A stretch of DNA of 64,000 bases from Sphingomonas sp. So64.6b (GCF_014171475.1 NZ_CP048817.1:1364001-1428000), one strand, 5' to 3'. Shown: positions 28,789 through 42,209, counted from the stretch's first letter. Notes: generated from the sequence alone by a model not told the origin. Translations and numbers: made by a program.

Positions 28789-28837
28789 CCCCAAATTGAC
28801 GGCCCCAAATTGACTGGGCGTATTGTTCGACTAGAAC
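28781..28837 (+). promoter_or_regulatory. Triple CAAATTGAC repeat with candidate promoter for the M13 peptidase
   Basis: CAAATTGAC occurs three times (TTGAC at 28785, 28796 and 28810). The last TTGACT is followed after 17 bp by TAGAAC (28832-28837), a reasonable sigma-70 -35/-10 pair 34 bp before ATG 28871. Promoter activity is inferred. Confidence 0.45.
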
Positions 28838-28870
28838 ACGGCATCCTTCCCTGAATTTTCGGATGCCCCA

Positions 28871-30916
28871 ATGTCCAGAACGCCGTTCGTAACGCTGCTG
28901 TTGTCCGCCACCGCCTTTATAGGCTGCGCTGCTGCCAGCTCTTCGCAAAATGCCCCGGTTATCGAGGCCGCTGCCAAGCCATCGATCGGTAGCTTCGGCT
29001 TTGACGAGACCGGCATGGACCGCAAGGTGGCGCCGGGCGACGATTTCTATGATTTCGCCAACGGTGCCTGGGTGGAAAAGACGCCGATCCCGGCGGACAA
29101 GGCCAATTTTGGCGCGTTCGACCTGCTGCAGGACCTGTCGCGCGAACGGACGCGTGGCATCCTGGAGGCAGCGAAGGCGAAGCCCGGTTCTAAGATCGGT
29201 GCGGCCTATGCCGCCTATCTCGATCAGGCGGCGATCGAGGCCAAAGGGCTGGCGCCGATCAAGCCATGGCTGAACAAGATCAAGGCGCTGAAGTCGCCGG
29301 CCGGTTATGCCGCATTGGTTGCGGAGGCCGATCGCAACGGCGTCGGCGTGCCGTTCAACACCGGCGTCTCGCAGGATCAAAAGAATCCGGACGCCTATGC
29401 CTTGCAGATGCGCCAAGGTGGCCTCGGCCTGCCCGACCGCGATTTCTATCTTGATGCGAACGATGCCAAGCTTGCCGCCGCCAAGACGGCCTATCAGGCG
29501 CATATCGCGAAAATGTTCACGTTTGCCGGCGAGCCCGATGCGGATGCGCGGGCCAGGGCAATCGTCGATTTCGAAACCGGGATCGCCCAGGTTAGCTGGA
29601 CCCGCGCCGAAAGCCGCGATGCCGACAAGACGTATAACAAGATGACGGTTGCCGACCTGGGGAAGTCCGCGCCCGGTTTCGATTTCGCGACCTATTTCAG
29701 GGGTATCGGCATTCCGGCCGATAGCGTCATCGTCGGCCAGCCGAGCGCGATCAGCGGCATCGCCAAATTGATCGGCGCGACACCGGTCGGCGTACTCCGG
29801 GATCAGTTGCTGATCCGCTCGCTCGAAGGGTTCGCGTCGGTCCTGCCAACGGCGTTCGACAAGGAGAATTTCGCGATGTTCAGCACCGTGCTGTCGGGGA
29901 CGCCCGAACAGCAGGCGCGCTGGAAACGCGGCGTCGATTATACCAGCGGTGTGCTGACCGACGATGTCAGCAAGCTTTACGTCGCGCAATATTTCCCGCC
30001 CGAAACCAAGGCGGCGGCGGATGCACTGGTCAAGAACATCATTACCGCGATGAACGCGCGGATCGACAAGCTCGACTGGATGGCGCCCGAAACCAAGGTC
30101 AAGGCGCACGCCAAGCTCGCCGCGTTCACGCCGCGGATCGGTTATCCCGATAAGTGGCGCGATTATTCGGCGCTGCGCGTCGCGCCCGGCGACGCGTTCG
30201 GCAACACGCTGCGCGCCAATCAATGGGCGCATGATTATAATGCCGGGAAGCTGGGCAAGCCGATCTACCGCTGGGAGTGGGGCCTGGCCCCGATGACGGT
30301 CAACGCACAGGCCAACCCGACCTTGGTCGCGATCACCTTCCCGGCGGCGATCCTGCAGCCGCCCTTTTTCGATCCCAATGCCGACCCCGCGATCAACTAT
30401 GGCGGCATCGGCGCAGTGATCGGCCATGAGATGAGCCATCATTTCGACGATCAGGGCGCAAAATATGATCTGAAGGGCCGGTTGACCGACTGGTGGACGC
30501 CCGCCGATGTGGCGAGCTTCAAGAAGCTGACCGGCAATCTTGTCGCGCAATATGACGCTTATGAACCGCTGCCCGGCCGCAAGGTCAACGGCACGCTGAC
30601 GCTGGGTGAGAATACCGCCGACTTGGCCGGCCTGAGCGCGTCGTTCGACGCCTATCACGCTTCGCTCGGCGGCAAGCCCGCGCCGGTGATCGACGGTTTC
30701 ACCGGCGACCAGCGTTTCTATCTCGGTTGGGCACAGGTGTGGCGGCGCAGCTATCGCGAGGCGGACATGATCCAGCGCCTCAAGACCGATCCGCACGCGC
30801 CCTCGCAGCTGCGCGCGGGAATCGTGCGCAATCTCGATCCCTGGTACGGCGCATTCGAGCCGGAAGCGGGCGAGAAACTCTATCTGGCACCGGAACAGCG
30901 CGTTCGCATCTGGTAA
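28871..30916 (+). CDS. M13-family (neprilysin-like) zinc endopeptidase
   Basis: 681 residues. N-terminus MSRTPFVTLLLSATAFIGCA has a near-lipobox (FIGC), so it may be a lipoprotein. MDRKVAPGDDFYDFANGAWV is the M13 N-terminal motif, and catalytic motifs are GHEMSHHFDDQG (HExxH), GENTADLAG (third zinc ligand Glu) and the C-terminal RAGIVRNLDPWYGAF with terminal RVRIW, matching the family's usual CxxW end without the Cys. It degrades small peptides, presumably in the periplasm or at the surface. Preceded by three TTGAC repeats. Confidence 0.93.
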   Translation: MSRTPFVTLLLSATAFIGCAAASSSQNAPVIEAAAKPSIGSFGFDETGMDRKVAPGDDFYDFANGAWVEKTPIPADKANFGAFDLLQDLSRERTRGILEAAKAKPGSKIGAAYAAYLDQAAIEAKGLAPIKPWLNKIKALKSPAGYAALVAEADRNGVGVPFNTGVSQDQKNPDAYALQMRQGGLGLPDRDFYLDANDAKLAAAKTAYQAHIAKMFTFAGEPDADARARAIVDFETGIAQVSWTRAESRDADKTYNKMTVADLGKSAPGFDFATYFRGIGIPADSVIVGQPSAISGIAKLIGATPVGVLRDQLLIRSLEGFASVLPTAFDKENFAMFSTVLSGTPEQQARWKRGVDYTSGVLTDDVSKLYVAQYFPPETKAAADALVKNIITAMNARIDKLDWMAPETKVKAHAKLAAFTPRIGYPDKWRDYSALRVAPGDAFGNTLRANQWAHDYNAGKLGKPIYRWEWGLAPMTVNAQANPTLVAITFPAAILQPPFFDPNADPAINYGGIGAVIGHEMSHHFDDQGAKYDLKGRLTDWWTPADVASFKKLTGNLVAQYDAYEPLPGRKVNGTLTLGENTADLAGLSASFDAYHASLGGKPAPVIDGFTGDQRFYLGWAQVWRRSYREADMIQRLKTDPHAPSQLRAGIVRNLDPWYGAFEPEAGEKLYLAPEQRVRIW

Positions 30917-30958
30917 CCGCTTGACGATGCACCGAGCGCGGCCAAAGAGGGGCGGGCA

Positions 30959-33373
30959 ATGGCCAGCCTTCCCGCACCTCCGACCCCGTCACTCAGTCCA
31001 GCGCGCAGCGCCGCGCTGATCGCTGGCGGTTGCGGCGTAGCCGCGGCGCTGATCATCCTTGGGCTGATCGGCAATTTACCGATCGCCGGCGCCTTCCTGG
31101 CCACTGCGCTGGTCATTGTCGGTTGTCTCGTCGCGGCACGCCGCTTGTTTCCGCAAAGCCGCACCGGCGAGGTCGAGGCCGACTGGACCGTCGCGCGCAC
31201 GCTTGCGGCAAGCAGCGCCGATGCGGTCGCGATCACTGACCGCGCCGGGCGACTGGTATGCGCCAACGACCGTTACGAGACGCTGTTTGCCGGTTTTCCG
31301 ACGCCGCCCGGCCTGCCGATCGACGATGCCGGCGTGGATCGCCTGAGCACCGCTGGCCGCGCCGCGTGGCGCGACGGCACGGCCACAGTCGATCGCCTGA
31401 TCGCGCGGGGCACGCCGCTTGCGGCGGAAGTCGAACGTGCCGGACGCGACGAAGATCTGCTCGTGTGGCGCTTCCGCGGCGCCGAGGGGCTCGACCTCGC
31501 CACCTCGGTCGAGGGAATGATCGGCGGCCCGACTGGAGACCGGCTCGCCGCTGCGGGGATCATGACCGCGCTGATCGGGCCCGACGGGCGCATCCGTTCG
31601 GCCAACCGCGTGTTCCGCGCGCGCGCGATGGGGCATGAGGAAGGGGCGATCGCCGGGCGTGATTTCGCTCGCTTCCTGATCACCGACAGCCATGGCCTGG
31701 TGCGTTTCGAACGCGAAGGCCTGACCGGCGTGCCGCTGCGTGTGCTGCAGATACCCTTTCTCGAAGGCGAAGACGCGCCGATGCTTGTCGCGCTGCTCGA
31801 TGACGAGGGCGGCGGCGACACCCCGGCGATTGGCGGTAGCGCATCGGCGCATGTGCGCAGCCTGGTCAGCCTCATGCCGTTCGGCATGGCGCTGGTCGAT
31901 CGCGATGGCCGCTTCATCCAGATGAACGACGCGTTCGCACGTGCGGCGCAGGTCGATGCCGCGGCGCCGCCGCTTTATCCCGGCGACCTGCTGGTGCGGG
32001 AGGACAAGGGTGTGGTCGCCGACGCGATCCGGCGCTTTGCCAATGGCGCGACGCATTCGACCGACCTTGCGGTACGGTTGAAAGATCATCCCGACGAACC
32101 AGTCGCTTTGTCGATCGCCGGCGCGCGCGGCCTGGGCGATGCTGCGGTGCTGCTCAGCCTCAAGGACAATGGCGAGGAAACCCGGCTCAAGCGCGAAGTT
32201 GCGCAGGCGACCAAGATGCAGGCAGTGGGCCAGCTTGCCGGCGGCGTCGCGCATGATTTCAATAATATCCTGACCGCGATCATCGGGCATTGCGACCTGA
32301 TGCTGATGCGCCATACCCCTGGCGACAGCGATTATGACGACATCCAGCAGATCAGGGCGAATTCGAATCGCGCCGCCAGCCTGACTCGCCAGTTGCTCGC
32401 CTTTTCGCGTCAGCAGACGTTACGGCCGCAGGTGCTGCAACTGCCCGATGTCATTTCCGAAGTCTCGAACCTGCTCAAGCGCCTGCTCGGCGAGACGGTC
32501 GCGCTGACCGTCAAGCATGGCCGCAATCTGGGGCCAGTGCGCGCCGATCCCGGCCAGCTCGAACAGGTCGTGGTCAACCTCGCGGTCAATGCGCGCGATG
32601 CGATGCTCGCGCGCGACCCGCGCGGCGGTGGCACATTGTCGATCCTGACCAAGTCGGTCTCCATTGCGGATGTGCGCAAGATGGGCTCCGACATCCTGCC
32701 GATCGCCGATTATATCGCGCTCGAGATCGCCGATACCGGCAGCGGTATTCCGGCCGATATCTTGCCCAAGATCTTCGAACCCTTCTTCACCACCAAGGAA
32801 GTGGGCAAGGGGACGGGACTCGGGCTCTCGACCGTCTATGGCATCGTCAAGCAATCGGGCGGCTATATCTTCGCCGACAATAACAAGGGCGGGCCTGGCG
32901 CGGTTTTCACCATCTATCTGCCGGTCCATACCGCGAGCGGTGTCGTCGAAGCGCCACCACCGGCCGCGGCGCGGGCCGTGCCGAAAGACAAGCCGGCCGA
33001 TCTATGGGGTACCGGCACGATCCTGTTGGTCGAAGACGAAGACATGGTCCGCGCGGTCGCCGAGCGCGCGCTGACTCGCCAGGGCTATACCGTGCTGACC
33101 GCGGAACATGGCGAGGCCGCGCTGGAAGTGCTGGCGCGCAGCGAGAAGCCGGACCTGCTCATTTCCGACGTGATGATGCCGTTGATGGATGGTCCGACCA
33201 TGGTCCGACATGTTCGCGAGCGTTATCCCGATCTGCCGATCCTGTTCATGTCGGGCTATGCCGAGGAGACGCTGCGCAAGTCGATCGACCTCGACAATGT
33301 CCAGTTTCTCGCCAAGCCCTTCTCGGTGCAACAGCTTGCCGAAGCCGCTCGTAGCGTTTTGACAGCGAAATAA
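30959..33373 (+). CDS. cckA: Cell-cycle hybrid histidine kinase CckA
   Basis: 804 residues: two N-terminal transmembrane helices (residues ~18-60), two PAS-like regions (around 70-180 and 290-400), HisKA with [20 protein letters not shown], an HATPase domain ([38 protein letters not shown]) and a C-terminal receiver with Asp in [20 protein letters not shown] and the long H-box are diagnostic of CckA, the kinase that phosphorylates CtrA through ChpT in alphaproteobacterial cell-cycle control. A stand-alone receiver follows. Confidence 0.9.
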   Translation: MASLPAPPTPSLSPARSAALIAGGCGVAAALIILGLIGNLPIAGAFLATALVIVGCLVAARRLFPQSRTGEVEADWTVARTLAASSADAVAITDRAGRLVCANDRYETLFAGFPTPPGLPIDDAGVDRLSTAGRAAWRDGTATVDRLIARGTPLAAEVERAGRDEDLLVWRFRGAEGLDLATSVEGMIGGPTGDRLAAAGIMTALIGPDGRIRSANRVFRARAMGHEEGAIAGRDFARFLITDSHGLVRFEREGLTGVPLRVLQIPFLEGEDAPMLVALLDDEGGGDTPAIGGSASAHVRSLVSLMPFGMALVDRDGRFIQMNDAFARAAQVDAAAPPLYPGDLLVREDKGVVADAIRRFANGATHSTDLAVRLKDHPDEPVALSIAGARGLGDAAVLLSLKDNGEETRLKREVAQATKMQAVGQLAGGVAHDFNNILTAIIGHCDLMLMRHTPGDSDYDDIQQIRANSNRAASLTRQLLAFSRQQTLRPQVLQLPDVISEVSNLLKRLLGETVALTVKHGRNLGPVRADPGQLEQVVVNLAVNARDAMLARDPRGGGTLSILTKSVSIADVRKMGSDILPIADYIALEIADTGSGIPADILPKIFEPFFTTKEVGKGTGLGLSTVYGIVKQSGGYIFADNNKGGPGAVFTIYLPVHTASGVVEAPPPAAARAVPKDKPADLWGTGTILLVEDEDMVRAVAERALTRQGYTVLTAEHGEAALEVLARSEKPDLLISDVMMPLMDGPTMVRHVRERYPDLPILFMSGYAEETLRKSIDLDNVQFLAKPFSVQQLAEAARSVLTAK

Positions 33374-33410
33374 CTTGGCGCGATGATCGGCCTGCGGCTA
33401 AAGCCGCGAC

Positions 33411-33764
33411 ATGAGCTCACCGCAGCATATCCTCATTGTCGAGGACGAGCCCCTTATCGCCATGATGCTTGAGGATTTCCTCGACGTGCTGGGCAAGCAG
33501 CTGGCCGGCAGCGTGGATAATGTCGCCGATGCGCTGGCGCTGATCGAAGCGGGTGGAATCGACGCGGCGATTCTCGATGTGAATCTGCGCGGTGGGGAAA
33601 AGAGTTTTGCGATTGCCGATGCGCTGGCGGGAATTGGTGTTCCGTTCGTTTTCGCCAGTGGCGGAAGCGGTGAAGCGATAATCGAGGAGCATCGCGAACG
33701 TCCCAGATTGGCCAAACCATTCACCATGGATGGCGTCGCCAAGGCACTGGAAGCGCTTAACTAA
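33411..33764 (+). CDS. Single-domain response regulator
   Basis: 117 residues, only a receiver domain: acidic pair in ILIVEDEPLIAMML, phospho-acceptor Asp in AILDVNLRGGEK and a C-terminal AKPFTMDGVAKALE with the conserved Lys-Pro. There is no output domain, so it probably acts as a phosphate shuttle or by protein contact. It follows cckA after 37 bp and may belong to the same pathway. No family-specific name is assignable. Confidence 0.85.
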   Translation: MSSPQHILIVEDEPLIAMMLEDFLDVLGKQLAGSVDNVADALALIEAGGIDAAILDVNLRGGEKSFAIADALAGIGVPFVFASGGSGEAIIEEHRERPRLAKPFTMDGVAKALEALN

Positions 33765-33841
33765 TTGTCCTGCCGGTCATGCGCCACAATTCGGCAACCT
33801 TGATTTCATGGGCGTTCCATAACGGCTCCAACAAATTTTAT

Positions 33842-33856
33842 GTTCCGCTCTTGTTC
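33842..33856 (+). promoter_or_regulatory. LexA (SOS) box upstream of recA
   Basis: GTTC-N7-GTTC (GTTCCGCTCTTGTTC), the alphaproteobacterial SOS operator, 77 bp before the recA start. GTTCTATGAGAAC overlapping the second half adds a palindrome. Confidence 0.85.
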
Positions 33857-33932
33857 TATGAGAACAAACGCGATACAAGGCCTTAACACGCATTGAATGC
33901 GTGGCGGTATAGGTCTAGCGGCGGAGGCTCCA

Positions 33933-35027
33933 ATGGCGGCGAACTTGAAGGTCATCGACAGCAAAATGGCAGTTTCCAACGATAAGGCGTCGACTGAGCG
34001 CCAAAAGGCGCTCGACGCAGCACTCGCGCAGATCGATCGCGCGTTCGGCAAGGGTTCGGCAATGCGGCTCGGCTCGAAAGAGACGATGCAGGTTGAGGTG
34101 ATCTCGACTGGCTCGCTCGGGCTCGACATCGCGCTCGGCGTCGGCGGTCTGCCGCGTGGCCGGGTGATCGAGATTTACGGCCCGGAAAGCTCGGGCAAGA
34201 CCACGCTCGCGTTGCATGTCATCGCCGAAGCACAAAAGGGCGGCGGCACCGCGGCGTTCGTCGATGCCGAGCATGCGCTCGATCCGGTCTATGCCAAGAA
34301 GCTCGGCGTCAATATCGACGAGTTGATCGTGTCGCAGCCCGACACTGGTGAGCAGGCGCTTGAGATTGTGGATACGCTGGTCCGCTCCAACGCGATCGAC
34401 GTGCTGGTGATCGATTCGGTCGCCGCTCTCGTGCCGCGTGCCGAAATCGAGGGCGAAATGGGCGACAGCCATGTCGGCCTTCAGGCTCGCCTGATGTCGC
34501 AGTCGCTGCGCAAGCTGACCGGATCGATCAGCCGTTCGCGCTGCATGGTGATCTTCATCAACCAGCTGCGCATGAAGATCGGCGTGATGTACGGTAACCC
34601 CGAAACGACGACCGGCGGCAATGCGCTGAAATTCTACGCCAGCGTCCGTCTCGACATCCGTCGCACCGGCCAGATCAAGGATCGCGACGAGATCATCGGC
34701 AACACCACCCGGGTGAAGGTCGTCAAGAACAAGGTCGCGCCGCCGTTCAAGCAGGTCGAATTCGACATCATGTACGGCCAGGGCGTGTCCAAGATCGGCG
34801 AAATCCTCGATCTCGGCGTCAAAGCCGGGCTGGTCGAAAAATCGGGTGCCTGGTTCTCCTATGACAGTGTCCGCATCGGTCAGGGGCGTGAGAATTCGAA
34901 GACCTTCCTCAAGGAAAATCCGGAAATGTGCGACCGCCTCGAAAAGGCAATCCGCACGCGCACCGACAAGGTCGCCGAAGAAATGATGGCCGGCCCCGAA
35001 CCAGAGGATGACGGCGAGGAGATGTAA
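33933..35027 (+). CDS. recA: Recombinase A
   Basis: 364 residues from ATG 33933, longer at the N-terminus than E. coli RecA as usual for sphingomonads. Walker [30 protein letters not shown], the L1/L2 loops ([40 protein letters not shown]) and an acidic C-terminus (EPEDDGEEM) are all present. It drives homologous recombination and LexA autocleavage. An SOS box precedes it and a terminator follows. In many alphaproteobacteria alaS is next; here four genes separate them. Confidence 0.98.
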   Translation: MAANLKVIDSKMAVSNDKASTERQKALDAALAQIDRAFGKGSAMRLGSKETMQVEVISTGSLGLDIALGVGGLPRGRVIEIYGPESSGKTTLALHVIAEAQKGGGTAAFVDAEHALDPVYAKKLGVNIDELIVSQPDTGEQALEIVDTLVRSNAIDVLVIDSVAALVPRAEIEGEMGDSHVGLQARLMSQSLRKLTGSISRSRCMVIFINQLRMKIGVMYGNPETTTGGNALKFYASVRLDIRRTGQIKDRDEIIGNTTRVKVVKNKVAPPFKQVEFDIMYGQGVSKIGEILDLGVKAGLVEKSGAWFSYDSVRIGQGRENSKTFLKENPEMCDRLEKAIRTRTDKVAEEMMAGPEPEDDGEEM

Positions 35028-35032
35028 GCCCT

Positions 35033-35054
35033 CCCTCTCCCGACGGGGAGAGGG
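35033..35054. repeat. Short GC-rich hairpin after recA
   Basis: CCCTCTCCC-GACG-GGGAGAGGG, a perfect 9-bp stem immediately after the recA stop, lacking a T run. It is probably a repetitive intergenic palindrome or a transcript-stabilising structure. Confidence 0.55.
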
Positions 35055-35112
35055 ACGGTATCACGATCCCGCCAGTTTCAAGTCGGCGTCCCGCGCGTCG
35101 CAAACACATGGG

Positions 35113-35139
35113 AAGGCCCGCCTGTTATGGCGGGCCTTT
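35113..35139 (+). terminator. Rho-independent terminator of recA
   Basis: AAGGCCCGCC (35113-35122), loop TGTTAT, GGCGGGCCTT (35129-35138), a perfect 10-bp stem followed by TCGCGTTTC, 86 bp after recA. Confidence 0.8.
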
Positions 35140-35244
35140 CGCGTTTCATCGGCATTTTCGGGTGGCGCTTTCGGCCGGAAAGCTGATCCGCTCGACATCG
35201 TCTCGCAAGCCGCTAGCGTGCCGGCAAAGCAGGAGAGGACTGCC

Positions 35245-35877
35245 ATGACCATCATTGTCCATCATCTCGAAAACTCGCGCTCGCAACGTGTCCTGTGGAT
35301 GCTTGAAGAACTCGGCCTGCCCTATGAGATCAAGCGTTACGAGCGGAACAAGGCGACCATGCTCGCGCCGCCCGAACTCAAACGCGTCCACCCGCTCGGC
35401 AAATCGCCGGTCATTGAGGACACAGAGGCTGGTGTGACGATCGCCGAAACCGGCGCGATCGTCGAATATCTGGTCGAAAAGGCCGATGGAAAGCTCGGCC
35501 CATTGGCGCATCGCGATTCAGTGCTGCGCTACCGTCATTTCCTGCATTATGCCGAAGGCTCGATGATGCCGCCGCTGCTGCTCAAGCTGGTGCTCGCGCG
35601 TATCCCGCTGTTCGGGAAAAAGGCGATGAAACGCATCCAGCCGATGATTGATGTCCATCTCGACTATGTCGAAGCCGAACTCGCCAACCGTCCCTGGTTT
35701 GCCGGCGACGAGATGACCGCGGCGGACATCATGATGAGCTTTCCGCTCGAAGCCGCGCGCAGCCGTGCCGGGCTCGACGCCTCACGCCCGGCGACGATCG
35801 CCTGGCTCGACAAAATCCACACCCGCCCGGCCTATCAGGTCGCGCTGGAGAAGGGCGGGCCCTATGCCTATGCCTGA
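35245..35877 (+). CDS. Glutathione S-transferase family protein
   Basis: 210 residues from ATG 35245 (good AGGAGAGG before it). The N-terminal thioredoxin fold contains ENSRSQRVLWMLEELGLPYE with the likely catalytic Ser, GKSPVIED and ETGAIVEYL; the C-terminal helical domain includes YVEAELANRPWFAGDEMTAA and DIMMSFPLEAA. It catalyses glutathione conjugation or related chemistry in the cytoplasm; substrate unknown. The gene is flanked by terminators and so is likely monocistronic. Confidence 0.9.
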   Translation: MTIIVHHLENSRSQRVLWMLEELGLPYEIKRYERNKATMLAPPELKRVHPLGKSPVIEDTEAGVTIAETGAIVEYLVEKADGKLGPLAHRDSVLRYRHFLHYAEGSMMPPLLLKLVLARIPLFGKKAMKRIQPMIDVHLDYVEAELANRPWFAGDEMTAADIMMSFPLEAARSRAGLDASRPATIAWLDKIHTRPAYQVALEKGGPYAYA

Positions 35878-35902
35878 TCGCTAATAGGATTGCGCAAACT
35901 CA

Positions 35903-35930
35903 CCCACCCGTTCTCGAAAGGACGGGTGGG
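35903..35930. terminator. Bidirectional hairpin between the GST and symporter genes
   Basis: CCCACCCGTTCT-CGAA-AGGACGGGTGGG, a 12-bp stem with one G-T pair and a CGAA tetraloop, between the convergent genes ending at 35877 and 35945. T runs are weak. Confidence 0.7.
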
Positions 35931-35944
35931 GTAGATACACTGCC

Positions 35945-37240
35945 CTAGCCCGACAGGCCCTTGGACGGCGCATGGGGTGGTTCGACCTCGGCCGGTTCGC
36001 GCGGATCGAGATCGCCTTCCCATTTCGCCACGACACTCGCCGCGACGGCATTGCCGATCACATTGGTCGCCGACCGCCCCATGTCGAGGAAGTGATCGAC
36101 CGCGAGGATCAGCAACAGGCCGGCCTCCGGAATCTTGAACATCGGCAGGGTGGCGGCGATCACCACCAGGCTGGCGCGCGGCACGCCGGCAATACCTTTC
36201 GACGTGACCATCAGCACCAGCAACATGGTGATCTGCTGTCCCAGGCTGAGGTCGATGCCATACGCCTGGGCGATGAACAGCGACGCGAAGGTCATGTAGA
36301 TCATCGAGCCGTCGAGGTTGAACGAATACCCCAGCGGCAGCACGAAACTGGCGATCTTGGGCGGGACGCCGAACCGGTCGAGTGCTTCCAGCGTGCGCGG
36401 ATAAGCCGCTTCCGACGATGCGGTCGAGAAGGCCAGCAGCAAAGGCTCGCGGATATAGCGCACCAGCAGCCCGGTACGCTTGCCGATGAACAGGAAGCCG
36501 ATGCCGATCAGCAGTGCCCACAAGGTGAAAAGACCGATGTAAAAAGTGCCCATGAAATAGGCGAGATCACCGATCACGCCCGGCCCGCGTTCCGCCAATG
36601 TGCTCGCCACCGCTGCGAAGACCGCGATCGGGGCGAAGCGCATGACGTAATTGGTCACCTGCAGCATTACCGCGGCGAGCGCCTCGACGCCCCTCACCAA
36701 CGGCGCGGCCTTTTCACCGATTGCGGTGATCGCGACACCGATGAACAGCGAGAAGATAACGATCTGCAGGATCTCGTTATCGGCCATCGCCTCGATACCG
36801 GAGGCCGGCACGACATGCGTGACGAACTTGGCGAGGTCGAACGCGCTCTGATCGATCCCGCTCGCCGCGGTCGCGGCCGGGATCGCCAGATTCAATCCGA
36901 CGCCGGGCTGGAAGATATGGACGAGGATTAGGCCGAGCGTCAGCGACAACAGGCTGGCGCAGAGAAACCAGGCGACCGATCGCAGCCCGACCCGGCCGAG
37001 CGCACCCGTGTCGCCCATATGAGCGATACCGACGACCAGCGTGGCGAAGACCAGGGGCGCGATGATCATCTTGATCAGGCGCAGGAACAGCGTGGTGACG
37101 ATCGAGAGATAATACGCGATGTTCTTGAGTTCCGCCGTTGCGGCGGGGGTGCCGTCATCGATCCAGGCGTTGAGCGCCCAGCCGACCACCAGGCCCAGCA
37201 CCAGCCCGATCAAGATATACCATGTAAGGCGCTTGGCCAT
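35945..37240 (-). CDS. Dicarboxylate/amino-acid:cation symporter (DAACS)
   Basis: 431 residues from ATG 37240. It has the DAACS fold with about eight transmembrane helices and the hairpin-loop motifs SSEAAYPRTLE and SFNLDGSMIYMTFASLFIAQ, which line the substrate and Na+/H+ site. It imports C4-dicarboxylates or glutamate/aspartate with cations. The frame extends upstream to 37330 without homology. It diverges from the M24 peptidase gene. Confidence 0.9.
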   Translation of the reverse strand: MAKRLTWYILIGLVLGLVVGWALNAWIDDGTPAATAELKNIAYYLSIVTTLFLRLIKMIIAPLVFATLVVGIAHMGDTGALGRVGLRSVAWFLCASLLSLTLGLILVHIFQPGVGLNLAIPAATAASGIDQSAFDLAKFVTHVVPASGIEAMADNEILQIVIFSLFIGVAITAIGEKAAPLVRGVEALAAVMLQVTNYVMRFAPIAVFAAVASTLAERGPGVIGDLAYFMGTFYIGLFTLWALLIGIGFLFIGKRTGLLVRYIREPLLLAFSTASSEAAYPRTLEALDRFGVPPKIASFVLPLGYSFNLDGSMIYMTFASLFIAQAYGIDLSLGQQITMLLVLMVTSKGIAGVPRASLVVIAATLPMFKIPEAGLLLILAVDHFLDMGRSATNVIGNAVAASVVAKWEGDLDPREPAEVEPPHAPSKGLSG

Positions 37241-37339
37241 GAACCTCTCCGAGAAACGATTGCCGATAGGGAAGGGTATTGCGGCCGCGCGGTCAAGGAC
37301 CGTATCGCTTGGTCGGTATCGGGTAAGCAAAGGACGATC

Positions 37340-38608
37340 ATGATTCAGCGGCCATTTTCGATCGATCGACGCGGCCTGCTGGCCGGTGCAGCAGCGCTGC
37401 CGCTGCTTGCGACACCAGCAATCCTGCGCGCGGCCGAACCTGATTTGTCGGCGCTGTCCGACATAACCGGCGCCACCCGGCCGATCGATACGGCCGAGCG
37501 CAACACGCGCATCGCCCGGGCACAGGCCTTGATGAAGGCCAATGGCATCGGCGCGATGTTGATCGAATCGGGATCGAGCCTGATCTATTTCACTGGCGTG
37601 CGCTGGGGCCGCAGCGAACGGCTGACCGCGGTGGTGATCCCGGTCGAGGGCGATCCGTGCATCGTCACGCCGTTCTTCGAGGAACCGTCGATCCGCGAAT
37701 CACTGGGCATCGCGGCCGATGTCCGGGTGTGGCAGGAGGATCAGGATCCGCTCGCGGTCGTCGCGGGTTTCCTAAAGGATCGTAAGCTGAGTGCCCGTCC
37801 GATCGGGATCGAGGAAACGACGCGTTATTTCGCGGTCGACGGGCTGGCGCGCGCGCTGCCCGGCGCGAAGATCGTGTCGGCCAATCCGGTGGTGCGCGGC
37901 TGCCGGCTGGTCAAGACACCGGCCGAGATCGCGCTGATGCAGGCCGCGACCGACGTGACGATCGCGGCCTATCGCTGGACCGGGCCGCGCATCGAAAAGG
38001 GTATGACCAATACCCAGGTCGGCGCGCTGATGAACGCGGCGACGCGCAAACTTGGCGGCAGTCCCGAATTCGCGCTGATCCTGCTCGGCGAGGCTGCCGC
38101 TTATCCGCACGGCAGCGGTAAGCCGCAGATCGTCACCGAAGGCGAAGTCGTGCTGATGGATTGCGGTTGCACCGTGCAGGGCTATCAGTCGGACGTGTCG
38201 CGCACGTTCGTGTTCGGGGGGGCGAGCGCCGAACAACGCAAGGTATGGGATCAGGTCCGCAATGGACAGGCGACCGCGTTCGCCGCGGCAAAGATCGGCG
38301 TGCCGGCAGGACAGGTCGATGACGCAGTGCGCCGCTATTATGCCGCCAATGGCTATGGCCCCGACTATCAACTTCCTGGCCTGTCGCATCGTACCGGACA
38401 CGGCATCGGCATGGACGGTCATGAACCGGTCAACCTGGTACGCGGCGAAAAGACGCCGCTGGCGGTCGGCATGTGTTTTTCCGACGAGCCGGGCCTTTAT
38501 CTGCCGGGCAAGTTCGGCGTCCGGCTGGAGGATTGCTTCCACATGACCGCGACCGGGCCGAAATGGTTTTCGGTGCCGCCGACGTCGATCGACAAGCCGT
38601 TCGGATGA
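37340..38608 (+). CDS. M24-family (Xaa-Pro) metallopeptidase, Tat-exported
   Basis: 422 residues from ATG 37340. The N-terminus (SIDRRGLLAGAAALPLLATP) is a twin-arginine signal, so the folded metalloenzyme is exported to the periplasm. The creatinase-like N-domain is followed by a pita-bread domain with the five metal ligands spread over VLMDCGCTVQGYQSDVSRTF, LSHRTGHGIGMDGHEP, CFSDEPGLYLPG and GVRLEDCF. It removes N-terminal residues before proline. Its TGA overlaps the next ATG (ATGA), so the lipid kinase is coupled. Confidence 0.92.
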   Translation: MIQRPFSIDRRGLLAGAAALPLLATPAILRAAEPDLSALSDITGATRPIDTAERNTRIARAQALMKANGIGAMLIESGSSLIYFTGVRWGRSERLTAVVIPVEGDPCIVTPFFEEPSIRESLGIAADVRVWQEDQDPLAVVAGFLKDRKLSARPIGIEETTRYFAVDGLARALPGAKIVSANPVVRGCRLVKTPAEIALMQAATDVTIAAYRWTGPRIEKGMTNTQVGALMNAATRKLGGSPEFALILLGEAAAYPHGSGKPQIVTEGEVVLMDCGCTVQGYQSDVSRTFVFGGASAEQRKVWDQVRNGQATAFAAAKIGVPAGQVDDAVRRYYAANGYGPDYQLPGLSHRTGHGIGMDGHEPVNLVRGEKTPLAVGMCFSDEPGLYLPGKFGVRLEDCFHMTATGPKWFSVPPTSIDKPFG

Positions 38609-39516
38609 CCGACGCTATACCCGTCCTGATCAACAGCGCTGGCGGCACCGCCGCGAGCAAGGGCGATGCGCTTGCCGGTGAGGTTCGTACGGCGTTCGCC
38701 ACGGCCGGCTTGCAGATCGACTTGCGCCTGCTCGATGCGGAAGGTTTGCGCGACGCGGTCAAGGAATTGAAGGGTGAGCGGCTGATCGTGGTCGGCGGTG
38801 GCGACGGCACATTGGGATGCGCAGCGCGGATCCTGGTCGAGCGCGGCGAAGGGACCGCGCTTGGCATCCTGCCGCTCGGTACGCGCAATCACCTCGCGCG
38901 CGAACTCGGCATTCCGCTCGATCTTCCCGGTGCGGCCAAGGTCATCGCCGCGCGCGACACGCGCAAGATCGATGTGGCCTGGGCAGCGGACCGGATGTTC
39001 CTGAACAACGCGTCGATCGGGCTCTACCCGCAAATGGTTGAGCTGCGCGAAGACACGCGGCGACGGCACAAGGTGACGAAATGGCTGGCGGCGATTCCCG
39101 CCAGTATCGCGACACTGAAGCGCATCCGCCACCACCGCTTGCGGCTGCGCAGCGCCGAAGGCGCGCGTCAGATCGTCACGCCGATGTTGTTCGTCGGCAA
39201 TAACCATTACGAGATCGAGCAGGGTCATCCCGGCAAGCGCAGCGCGCTCGACGACGGGCTGCTCTCCGTCTTCGCGATCGGGCCGAGCCATCGTTTCCAG
39301 CTGATCGGTTTCGCCATTCGCAGCTTGCTCGGCCGGACCCAGCGCGACCGGGATTTCGCCGCGATCGGCGATGTCGCGGAGATGGAGGTCAGTGGCCCGT
39401 CGCGCGCGGTCGACATCGCGCTCGACGGCGAAGTAACCGAATTGCAGCTGCCCTTCACCTTCCGCATCGATCCACTGGCGCTGACCGTCGTTGCGCCGCC
39501 ACCACCGGTGGCTTGA
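38605..39516 (+). CDS. Diacylglycerol/lipid kinase family protein
   Basis: 303 residues from ATG 38605. The DAGKc domain carries [20 protein letters not shown] and [20 protein letters not shown], the ATP-binding GGDGT and NxLA motifs. The C-terminal beta-sandwich domain ends with [15 protein letters not shown]. Members phosphorylate diacylglycerol, sphingosine-like or other lipids; which one is not readable. The overlap with the M24 gene suggests a two-gene operon. Confidence 0.88.
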   Translation: MTDAIPVLINSAGGTAASKGDALAGEVRTAFATAGLQIDLRLLDAEGLRDAVKELKGERLIVVGGGDGTLGCAARILVERGEGTALGILPLGTRNHLARELGIPLDLPGAAKVIAARDTRKIDVAWAADRMFLNNASIGLYPQMVELREDTRRRHKVTKWLAAIPASIATLKRIRHHRLRLRSAEGARQIVTPMLFVGNNHYEIEQGHPGKRSALDDGLLSVFAIGPSHRFQLIGFAIRSLLGRTQRDRDFAAIGDVAEMEVSGPSRAVDIALDGEVTELQLPFTFRIDPLALTVVAPPPPVA

Positions 39517-39548
39517 GTAGGGCGCGGTCCTCGCCTAGATCGCTCGAC

Positions 39549-42209
<2,661 letters not shown>

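Noticed and set aside
28673-30796. 707-codon open frame on the minus strand
   Set aside because: It is the antisense of the M13 peptidase gene, which has all its motifs on the plus strand.
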